DNA from: Kiloniellaceae bacterium
GTDB taxonomy: Bacteria; Pseudomonadota; Alphaproteobacteria; Kiloniellales; Kiloniellaceae
DNA length: 10,995 nt
Reading direction: 5' to 3'
Assembly: GCA_021776195.1 (NCBI GenBank)
Contig: JAJFGK010000100.1
Span: 1-10,995 of the forward strand
Positions 1 to 6,087 of this stretch are shown here, piece by piece (positions within the stretch are counted from its first letter, which is position 1; every line of letters begins with the position of its first letter). Position numbers and translations under genes: made by a program. The notes beneath the pieces were generated by a model that saw nothing but the letters and a program-made list of their open reading frames with translations, made no database searches and was not told the DNA's origin.

Positions 1-6
1 CGAAGC

Positions 7-34
7 TCTCATGGAACCGAAAGGTTCTATGAGA
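7..34 (+). promoter_or_regulatory. 12-bp hairpin with GAAA tetraloop
   Basis: Positions 7-18 pair with 23-34 as a 12-bp stem containing one G-T (G.U in RNA) pair at 13/28, closed by the tetraloop GAAA at 19-22. This is a GNRA-type loop on a C-G closing pair, a very stable RNA fold. No T-run follows (the next bases are TCAAGG), so it is not a standard intrinsic terminator. It may be the 3' end of an upstream transcript, an RNA-stabilising hairpin, or part of the leader of the binding-protein gene that starts about 200 nt downstream. The complementarity is read directly; the role is unknown. Confidence 0.6.
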
Positions 35-132
35 TCAAGGACTAGCGTCGTTGAGGCGCGCAGCCTGCGCGGCGCTTGAGCGCAATCCAAGGATCACGAT
101 CAGTGAACTTTGGTATGAGACCTCTACGGCTT

Positions 133-176
133 GGTCTGGAGGGCGACTTTCGGGTACCTTCCAGGCCATCGGAAAG
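133..176 (+). promoter_or_regulatory. Possible structured 5' leader of the BMP importer operon
   Basis: Positions 133-143 pair with 157-167 as an 11-bp stem with two G.U pairs, around a 13-nt loop (144-156). Loop bases CTTTC at 147-151 are complementary to GAAAG at 172-176, just 3' of the stem, so a short pseudoknot is possible. The element ends about 45 nt before the ribosome binding site of the binding-protein gene, where a regulatory leader would lie. It matches no riboswitch class that I recognise. The pairing is seen; the regulatory role is inference, and a five-base pseudoknot can easily arise by chance. Confidence 0.35.
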
Positions 177-220
177 CCGCCGTCGAACGAGCGGCCAAGA
201 GCAATCCACGATCCAGCATC

Positions 221-226
221 AGGGAG
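221..226 (+). promoter_or_regulatory. Ribosome binding site AGGGAG that sets the GTG start at 235
   Basis: AGGGAG lies 8 nt before the GTG at 235. This decides the start of the binding-protein gene. The reading frame stays open upstream to about 76, but the 53 extra residues are polar and would bury the secretion signal, whereas starting at 235 puts Lys residues and a hydrophobic stretch at the N-terminus. Confidence 0.75.
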
Positions 227-234
227 ACTACAAG

Positions 235-1233
235 GTGAAATCTACATTCAAGCTCTTTTCGTCGCTGCTCGCCGCGGCCGCGATCACACTGCTCGCCGTG
301 GGGACCGCGGCGGCCGACAAAATCAAGGTGGCCGGGATCTACACCCAGCCGATCCAGCAGAAATGGGACGCCCGCCTGCATCAGGCGCTGAACGCCGCCC
401 AGGACCGGGGCGAGATCGAGTACGTCTTCTCGGAAAAGGTCTCGAACACCGACTACATCCGGGTGCTGCGCGAATACGCCGAGAGCGGCGTCAAGCTGAT
501 CGTCGGCGAAGCCTTCGGCATCAGCCCCGAGGCCCGCAAGGTCGCGGACGACTATCCGGAGATCGCCTTCCTGATGGGCGACCCCTTCAAGCCGCATGGC
601 AGCAACTTCGCGGTCTTCGACAACTACATCCATGAGCCCTGCTACCTGATGGGCATCATCGCCGGCTCGATGACCAAGTCGAACAAGATCGGTATGGTCG
701 GCGGCTATCCGATCGGCGAGGTCAACCGCCTGTTCCACGCCTTCATGAACGGCGCCCGCTCGGTCAATCCCGACGTTCAGTTCAAGGTGACCTTCATCGG
801 CTCCTGGTACGACCCGCCGAAGGCCAAGGAGGCGGCCTTTGCCCAAGTCGAAGCCGGTGTCGACGTGCTCTACGCCGAGCGCGCCGGCGTGGTCGATGCC
901 GCCCGCGAGAACAAGATCATCGCCTTTGGCAACGTCAACGACATGAACAAGGAAGAGAACGGCGAGAATGTCGTGGTCACCTCGGCCCTCTGGGACATGA
1001 ACGCCGCCATCAGCAACGCCGTCCAGGAGGTCAAGGACGGCACGTTCACGGCCGCCGACTACAAGGTCTGGACCATGATGCAGAAGGGCGGCGCCAGCCT
1101 GGCCCCCTACTACGAGTTCGAGGACAAGATCCCGGCCGACGCCAAGGCCAAGGTCGAAGAGGTGAGCGCCGCGATCCTGGCGGGCAGCCATACGGTCGAG
1201 ATCATCGACGACGAACCGAAGTCGACCTACTAA
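235..1233 (+). CDS. BMP-family ABC transporter periplasmic substrate-binding protein
   Basis: This is the solute receptor of an ABC importer of the BMP (basic membrane protein, PnrA-like) family, whose characterised members mostly bind nucleosides. The protein is 332 residues from the GTG start. Residues 1-27 are a typical Sec signal (Lys2 and Lys6, hydrophobic core at about 8-23, then TAAA before Asp28). There is no lipobox cysteine, so the mature protein should be freely periplasmic. The body shows BMP hallmarks: an N-terminal strand KIKVAGIYTQP, a GMVGGYP segment, and a second lobe containing SWYDPPKAKEAA and DVLYAERAGVVDAARE. The ATPase gene begins 23 nt after the stop, in the usual operon order. 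The family call is firm. The ligand cannot be read from sequence: nucleosides are the default guess, but alphaproteobacterial paralogues have varied substrates. Confidence 0.93.
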   Translation: MKSTFKLFSSLLAAAAITLLAVGTAAADKIKVAGIYTQPIQQKWDARLHQALNAAQDRGEIEYVFSEKVSNTDYIRVLREYAESGVKLIVGEAFGISPEARKVADDYPEIAFLMGDPFKPHGSNFAVFDNYIHEPCYLMGIIAGSMTKSNKIGMVGGYPIGEVNRLFHAFMNGARSVNPDVQFKVTFIGSWYDPPKAKEAAFAQVEAGVDVLYAERAGVVDAARENKIIAFGNVNDMNKEENGENVVVTSALWDMNAAISNAVQEVKDGTFTAADYKVWTMMQKGGASLAPYYEFEDKIPADAKAKVEEVSAAILAGSHTVEIIDDEPKSTY

Positions 1234-1256
1234 GCGCCCGAGCGGGCCTGCCGGTC

Positions 1257-2789
1257 ATGACCGTTCTGGAAATCGACGGCGTCACCAAACGGTTCGGGTC
1301 TCTCCTCGCCAACGACAAGATCTCCTTGTCGTTGGCCGAGGGCGAGATTCTGGCTCTGCTGGGCGAAAACGGGGCCGGCAAGACCACCCTGATGAACATC
1401 CTCTTCGGTCACTATACGGCCGACGAGGGACGGATCATGGTGCGGGGAGAGCCCCTGCCGCCGGGCTCTCCCGATGCCGCCATCGCCGCCGGCATCGGCA
1501 TGGTGCACCAGCACTTCACCCTGGCCGATAACCTCAGCGTCCTGGAGAACGTCATCCTGGGGCGCGAGAGCCTCTGGTCCTGGCGCCAGGACAAGGCCCG
1601 GGGCCGGGCGCGCATTCGCGAGCTGGCGGCCGATTTCGGCCTGGAGGTCGATCCCGAAGCCCTGGTCGGCACCCTCTCCGTGGGCGAGCGCCAACGGGTG
1701 GAAATCCTGAAGGCGCTCTATGGCAATGCCCAGGTGCTGATCCTGGACGAGCCGACCGCCGTCCTGACGCCCCAGGAAACCGACAGCCTGTTCGAAACCC
1801 TGCGGCTGCTGGTGGCCCAGGGACGCTCGGCGGTGATTATCTCCCACAAGCTTCATGAGATACTGCGGATCAGCGACCGTATCGCCGTGCTGCGCCGCGG
1901 CGCCATCGTCGGCACGGTGAAAACCGGGGATGCCGACCGCGACAGCCTGGCCGAGATGATGGTCGGCCGCAGCGTGGTACGGCCTAAGGCCGAGCCGCTG
2001 GCGCCGGGTCCCGAGATCTTGCGTTTGGAACAGGTCTCGCTACGCGGGCCGGATGGCGGTGCGCTGCTCGACGAGATCGACCTGACGGTGCGCGCCCACG
2101 AGATCGTCGGCGTGGCCGGCGTGGCCGGCAACGGCCAATCGCCCCTGGCCGACATGATCAGCGGCCTGCTGCGCCCCAGCAGCGGCACGGGTCAGCTCTA
2201 CGGGGCGGCGCCCGCGGTCTGGACCCCCCAGGCCATGGTCGCGGCCGGGGTCGGCCGGATCCCCGAGGACCGCCATGCCAAGGGCGTCGTGGGCGACATG
2301 ACGGTCTGGGAGAACCTGGCCAGCGAAGACCTGCGCCAGCCGCCGATTTCGCGCCACGGCTTCCTGCTGCAGAAAGGCGCGGCACGCGCCCGCGCCGCCG
2401 CCCTCATCGCGGCCTATGACGTTCGCTGCAAGGGACCGGACGCCGAGACCAGCCTGCTTTCCGGCGGCAACATGCAAAAGCTGATCCTGGCCCGCGCCCT
2501 GTCGCGCGAGCCCAAGCTGGTGCTGGCCAGCCAGCCGGTTCGCGGCCTGGACGAGGGCGCCATCGCCTATGTCCACGAACAGCTCCTGGCGGCACGCCAG
2601 CGCGGCGCCGGCATCTTGCTGATCACCGAGGATCTCGATGAAATTTTGGCCCTGGCCGACCGCGTCGCGGTGATCTATCGCGGCCGCCTCGGCCCGACCT
2701 ACGACGTCAAGGCGGTCACGGTGCGCGACCTCGGCCTGATGATGGCGGGTCAAGGCGTCGGGGAAGGGGAGCTGCGTCGTGCAGTTTGA
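1257..2789 (+). CDS. BMP/sugar-type ABC importer ATPase with two fused nucleotide-binding domains
   Basis: This cytoplasmic energy-coupling subunit has 510 residues, the normal size for double-domain ATPases of the RbsA/NupA/YufO type. Domain 1 is canonical: Walker A GENGAGKTT (36-44), Q-loop Gln85, signature LSVGERQ (140-146), Walker B LILDEP (161-166) and H-loop His197. Domain 2 has a degenerate Walker A, GVAGNGQS (288-295), in which the lysine is Gln294. Its signature LSGGNMQK (401-408) is intact, and its Walker B region reads LASQP, without the catalytic glutamate. One competent and one degenerate ATP site is usual for this family, so this is not damage. The gene starts at ATG 1257 with only a weak ribosome binding site, 23 nt after the binding-protein stop. 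Its last 11 nt overlap the permease gene, pointing to translational coupling. Confidence 0.95.
   Translation: MTVLEIDGVTKRFGSLLANDKISLSLAEGEILALLGENGAGKTTLMNILFGHYTADEGRIMVRGEPLPPGSPDAAIAAGIGMVHQHFTLADNLSVLENVILGRESLWSWRQDKARGRARIRELAADFGLEVDPEALVGTLSVGERQRVEILKALYGNAQVLILDEPTAVLTPQETDSLFETLRLLVAQGRSAVIISHKLHEILRISDRIAVLRRGAIVGTVKTGDADRDSLAEMMVGRSVVRPKAEPLAPGPEILRLEQVSLRGPDGGALLDEIDLTVRAHEIVGVAGVAGNGQSPLADMISGLLRPSSGTGQLYGAAPAVWTPQAMVAAGVGRIPEDRHAKGVVGDMTVWENLASEDLRQPPISRHGFLLQKGAARARAAALIAAYDVRCKGPDAETSLLSGGNMQKLILARALSREPKLVLASQPVRGLDEGAIAYVHEQLLAARQRGAGILLITEDLDEILALADRVAVIYRGRLGPTYDVKAVTVRDLGLMMAGQGVGEGELRRAV
2766..2771 (+). promoter_or_regulatory. Ribosome binding site GGGGAG inside the ATPase gene, for the permease
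   Basis: GGGGAG sits 7 nt before GTG 2779, within the last codons of the ATPase gene. It supports the GTG as the permease start, which gives an 11-nt gene overlap and coupled translation of the two subunits. Confidence 0.7.
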
Positions 2790-3828
2790 GCCGCGCGAAC
2801 GGGTCTCCCTCGGCCTCGTCCTGGCGGCGCCGGTCGCGGCGATCGCGGTCGCCATGACGCTCTGCTCGGTGCTCATCCTCTGGACCGGCGAGCCGGTTTT
2901 CAAGGCCTATGGGCTTTTGCTGAAGGGCGCCTTCGGCTCCAAGTTCGCCTTCACGGAAACCCTGAACCGGGCGACCCCGCTGATTTTCACGGGGCTGGCC
3001 GTCGCCGTCGCCTTTCGCGCCAAGTTCTGGAACATCGGCGCCGAGGGTCAGCTCTATTGCGGTGCCCTGGCGGCGACCTGGCTGGGGACCGGGCTGGTCG
3101 AACTGCCGGCGCTGCTGATGGTCCCGCTGCTGTTTCTCGCCGGCGCCCTGGCCGGCGGCGCGGCCCTGGTGGTGCCGGTGATCCTGAAGAGCCGCCTTAA
3201 GGTCGACGAGGTGGTGACCACCCTGCTGCTCAACTTCGTCATCCTGCTGGTGGTCAGCTACCTGCTGGAAGGGCCCTGGAAGGACCCCATGTCGCTGGGC
3301 TGGCCGCAGGCCGCACCGATCATCGATCAGGGGGTGCTGCCGAAGCTGGTCGCCAAGACCCGCCTTCATCTGGGCCTGCTGATCGCGGTTGCCGCCGCCG
3401 TGATAGCCTGGCTGGTCCTGAACTTCACGGTCTGGGGCTACGAGATCCGGGCGGTCGGTCACAACGCCGCGGCGGCGGCCTTCTCCGGCATCCGGGTCGA
3501 CCGCACGATCGTTCGCACGGCGCTTTTCAGCGGCGGCTTCGCGGCCATGGCCGGTGTCTCCGAGGTGGCGGGCCTCAAGGGCTATCTGACCTTGGACCTG
3601 TCGCCGGGCTTCGGTTACGCCGGCATTGCCGTCGCCATGCTGGCGCAGCTCCATCCCCTGGGCGTCATCGCCTCGGCGCTGTTCCTCTCGGGCATTTACG
3701 TCGGGGCCGATTCCATGAGCCGGGCGGTCAACATTCCCACCTACATCGCCGACGTGCTGGTCGCCACCTCGCTCTTGATGGTCCTGCTGAGCGTCACGGT
3801 GGTGCGCTTTCGCATCCGCTGGGGCTAG
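2779..3828 (+). CDS. ABC transporter permease, BMP/nucleoside importer type (BPD_transp_2 family)
   Basis: This inner-membrane channel subunit of the importer has 349 residues and many hydrophobic segments. The first spans about residues 11-36, and others cluster at about 66-80, 92-135, 145-162, 197-217 and 276-345. Family landmarks are FWNIGAEGQL (83-92), DEVVTTLLLNFV (143-154), the cytoplasmic loop GYEIRAVGHNAAAA (220-233) that should contact the ATPase, and the segment SPGFGYAGIAVAMLA (275-289). The length and the basic C-terminal tail FRIRW suggest an intact protein. The TAG stop is part of the CTAG that borders the downstream inverted-repeat element. Importers of this family normally carry two different permeases encoded side by side. 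Only this one, the larger NupP/YufP-like type, is present here, so the partner must lie elsewhere, be lost, or be replaced by a homodimer. Confidence 0.94.
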   Translation: MQFEPRERVSLGLVLAAPVAAIAVAMTLCSVLILWTGEPVFKAYGLLLKGAFGSKFAFTETLNRATPLIFTGLAVAVAFRAKFWNIGAEGQLYCGALAATWLGTGLVELPALLMVPLLFLAGALAGGAALVVPVILKSRLKVDEVVTTLLLNFVILLVVSYLLEGPWKDPMSLGWPQAAPIIDQGVLPKLVAKTRLHLGLLIAVAAAVIAWLVLNFTVWGYEIRAVGHNAAAAAFSGIRVDRTIVRTALFSGGFAAMAGVSEVAGLKGYLTLDLSPGFGYAGIAVAMLAQLHPLGVIASALFLSGIYVGADSMSRAVNIPTYIADVLVATSLLMVLLSVTVVRFRIRWG

Positions 3829-3860
3829 TACCGACTATCACAGAAAGGTGCGTCGTATGA
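3829..3860 (+). repeat. Left terminal inverted repeat of the MITE-like element
   Basis: 32-bp repeat, identical to the right end over the first 17 bp and then differing at repeat positions 18, 24 and 29 only. Complementarity stops after position 32. Confidence 0.8.
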
Positions 3861-4072
3861 CGACTTGGCAAGGTTTTCGGCAAGGAACGAGGGGCGAGAT
3901 GATGCCCGGCATCACGAGCGGCCCGGTCTGCCGCCCAATGCCCCAGGAGCCGAAAGCCTCGCCAAGTGGCCCTGCGGGTCGCCTCGGCGCCCGACCGGGT
4001 GCGTCAGCGCCGCTCACCGATGGCTCGCATCGCTGTCGCGACGCTTCCTTCCCGGATCGAACGCCGAGACGA

Positions 4073-4104
4073 TCAGACGATGCACCCTTCTGTGATAGTC
4101 GGTA
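4073..4104 (-). repeat. Right terminal inverted repeat of the MITE-like element
   Basis: Inverted partner of the repeat at 3829-3860 (29 of 32 matches). Reading outward it contains TGTGATAGT (4091-4099), which resembles an extended -10 promoter box pointing at the cyclase gene 40 nt further on. There is no convincing -35 partner, so promoter activity is only a possibility. Confidence 0.8.
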
Positions 4105-4138
4105 CTAGCGCCTTGGCGATCGGGCAAGTCGGTTTCTC

Positions 4139-6013
4139 ATGAGCGAAACACAGATCAAAAGGTGGCAGTGGGAGGTCGACGTGCCCCTGCAGGCGATTTG
4201 GCAGGCCATGGCCGACACCGCCCGTTTCAACGAGGCCGCCGGCCTGCCCAAGCACGAGATCGCCGAGCATCCGCAGCCCGACGGCTCGGTTCTGTACCTC
4301 GCCGAGGGCCGGGTCGGGCCGCTGCTGCTGCGCTGGCGCGAGGTTCCCGTGAACTGGGTGCGCGAGCAGTGGTTCGAGCACCGCCGGGAATTTTTCAACG
4401 GGCCCCTGCGATGCCTCTATGCGCGGTTTTATCTGGAGCCCACCGAGGATGGCTGCCGGGTCACCGTCGAGGTCGAGGCGGCGGCGCGCAACCTGGCCGG
4501 CTGGGTCATGCTGAAGACGCGGTTCTGGACCGGCTGCGAGAAGATGTACGGCGACCGCATCTTTCAGGCCTGCGACCACGGCAAGGGCCTGCGGCCCGAC
4601 CCTTTCGCCTATGTGGCGCCCAAGCCTGGGCCGGGCGCGGCGGCGCGCGGCGCCGCGGCGGTCGCGCGGATCGAGGCGACCGGTCACGGCCACGGCAGGG
4701 CGGCGGACCTGCTGGGCCAGCTCTTCGACCGGCAGGAGGTCGATCTGATCCACCTCCAGCCCCTGGCCTTCGCCCGCGAGAAGGGCCTGGCGGCGCTGCA
4801 GGCGATCGAGCTCTTTCTCGAGGCGACCCGCGAGGGACTGTTGGATATGCGTTGGGATCTGCTCTGTCCGCGCTGCCGGGTGCCCAAGGCCACCGCGGCG
4901 CGCCTCGACGCCCTGCCCCACGGCGCCCACTGCGGGACCTGCAACATCGACTATGACAGCGACTTTTCGAAGAACGTCGAGCTCAGCTTTTCGCCGGCCC
5001 CGGGTATCCGGCCGGTGCAGGCCGGCGAGTATTGCCTCTTTGGCCCCTTGAGCACGCCGCATATCCTGCTGCACCTGACCCTGGCGCCAGGTGAGGTTCG
5101 CGAGGTCGCCATGACCCTGCCGGAAAGCCTCTATCGCTGGCGCACCCTGGAGGCCGGCCCGGAGACCGAACTTTCGACCGATGGCGCAGAGGTGCCTCGC
5201 CTGCTGCTGCTGGAGGACGAGGTGGCGCTCGGCGAGGCCGCGCCGCCGGGCCGGATCCTTCTGGAAAACCGCAGCGGCCGGCCCCTCACCGCGATCCTCG
5301 AGGAGTTGACCTGGGCGCGCGACGCCCTGACCGCCGACCGGGTCACCTCCCTGCAGACCTTTCGCGATCTCTTCTCCGACCAGGTCCTGCGGCCGGGCGA
5401 CGAGGTGGCGATCCGCCGCATTGCCCTGCTCTTCAGCGACCTCAAGGGCTCGACGGCGCTCTACACCCGGGTTGGCGACGCCGCCGCCTATCACCTGGTG
5501 CGCGAGCACTTCGCCTATCTCGCCGCCATCGTGCGGGCCCACGAGGGCGCGGTCGTCAAGACCATCGGCGATGCGGTGATGGCGAGCTTCGTCGACCCGC
5601 AAAAGGCTCTGGAAGCGGCCCTGGAAATCCAAGAACGGGTCGCCGAGTTCAACGCCGGGCTCGCCGACGGGCGGGATCGCGAGGCCGGCCCCGGGCCCGA
5701 GGAGGCCTTGATCATCAAGCTGGGTCTTCACGAGGGCCCGGCCATCGCGGTGACCCTGAACGACCAGCTCGACTACTTCGGCCAGACCGTCAACATGGCG
5801 GCGCGCCTGCAGGGCGAGAGTCAGGGCGGCGACATCGTCTTTTCGGAAAGTTTCGCCGACGCGAGCACCGCCTCGGACCGGTTGACCGCCTGGCGGGTCG
5901 AGCGCGAACAGACCACGCCGAAGGGCTTCGATTCGCCGGTCGGCTTCTACCGCGCGGTCCTTGAAAAGGGCGACGACGGGTCTAGGCAGATACCGGACCG
6001 ATCGGTGCCGTAG
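4139..6013 (+). CDS. Class III adenylate cyclase with N-terminal SRPBCC-like domain and central zinc-ribbon-like region
   Basis: The enzyme should convert ATP to cAMP. It has 624 residues, no membrane segment and no signal peptide, so it is cytoplasmic. Residues 1 to about 160 look like an SRPBCC/START-type hydrophobic-ligand fold (opening WQWEVDVPLQAIWQAMAD). Residues about 185-400 resemble the DUF5939-type region that often precedes such cyclases, and carry a C243-x2-C246 and C265-x2-C268 pair typical of a zinc ribbon. The catalytic domain begins near 425. Metal-binding aspartates are Asp434 (FSDLKGST) and Asp478 (KTIGDAVM). Adenine-specifying residues are Lys474 and Asp545 (DYFGQTVNMAAR), and transition-state residues are Asn552 and Arg556. 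The set is complete, so an active homodimer making cAMP rather than cGMP is expected. ATG 4139 is chosen because the SRPBCC domain starts at once; its ribosome binding site is poor. The ligand sensed by the front domains is unknown. Confidence 0.93.
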   Translation: MSETQIKRWQWEVDVPLQAIWQAMADTARFNEAAGLPKHEIAEHPQPDGSVLYLAEGRVGPLLLRWREVPVNWVREQWFEHRREFFNGPLRCLYARFYLEPTEDGCRVTVEVEAAARNLAGWVMLKTRFWTGCEKMYGDRIFQACDHGKGLRPDPFAYVAPKPGPGAAARGAAAVARIEATGHGHGRAADLLGQLFDRQEVDLIHLQPLAFAREKGLAALQAIELFLEATREGLLDMRWDLLCPRCRVPKATAARLDALPHGAHCGTCNIDYDSDFSKNVELSFSPAPGIRPVQAGEYCLFGPLSTPHILLHLTLAPGEVREVAMTLPESLYRWRTLEAGPETELSTDGAEVPRLLLLEDEVALGEAAPPGRILLENRSGRPLTAILEELTWARDALTADRVTSLQTFRDLFSDQVLRPGDEVAIRRIALLFSDLKGSTALYTRVGDAAAYHLVREHFAYLAAIVRAHEGAVVKTIGDAVMASFVDPQKALEAALEIQERVAEFNAGLADGRDREAGPGPEEALIIKLGLHEGPAIAVTLNDQLDYFGQTVNMAARLQGESQGGDIVFSESFADASTASDRLTAWRVEREQTTPKGFDSPVGFYRAVLEKGDDGSRQIPDRSVP

Positions 6014-6087
6014 GGCTTGGGTTTGCCGCCGCCATGGGGTAGGACTGCAAGGCGATTTACGGTGCGCGGCATACGGGGCGCAAGACC

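Larger units (their letters stand above)
3829..4104. mobile_element. MITE-like non-autonomous transposable element, 276 bp, bounded by CTAG
   Basis: The ends are imperfect inverted repeats of 32 bp: the left end 3829-3860 matches the reverse complement of 4073-4104 at 29 of 32 positions, the outer 17 perfectly (from TACCGACTATCACAG inward). CTAG lies immediately outside both ends (3825-3828 and 4105-4108). This fits a 4-bp target duplication of the YTAR type known for IS5-family elements. CTAG is its own reverse complement, however, so it could equally be the outermost part of the repeat, and a TA duplication as in IS630/Tc1-like elements is also possible. The interior has open frames of up to about 86 codons but nothing resembling a transposase, so it would need a helper in trans. 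It lies cleanly between the permease stop and the cyclase gene. The structure is seen; mobility and family are inference. Confidence 0.75.

Noticed and set aside
57..71. Short inverted repeat CGCGCA-GCC-TGCGCG in the leader
   Set aside because: A 6-bp stem of pure GC-type sequence with a 3-nt loop is expected by chance in GC-rich DNA, and nothing around it suggests a function.
76..234. Upstream extension of the binding-protein reading frame
   Set aside because: An extension would bury the signal peptide, and a good ribosome binding site supports GTG 235. The region also carries the leader hairpin.
1236..1247. Small GC hairpin between the binding-protein stop and the ATPase gene
   Set aside because: There are only 4-5 base pairs and no T-run. 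It could modestly stabilise the upstream message but is too short to claim as a terminator.
3848..4108. Open frame of 86 codons spanning the inverted-repeat element
   Set aside because: It begins and ends inside the terminal repeats, is Pro/Arg/Gly/Ser-rich, lacks a ribosome binding site and resembles no transposase. I treat it as non-coding.
6014..6087. Possible promoter in the cyclase-mutase gap (TTGGGT at 6017 with TAGGAC at 6040)
   Set aside because: The -10 match is poor. The spacing alone is not enough to call a promoter in GC-rich sequence.
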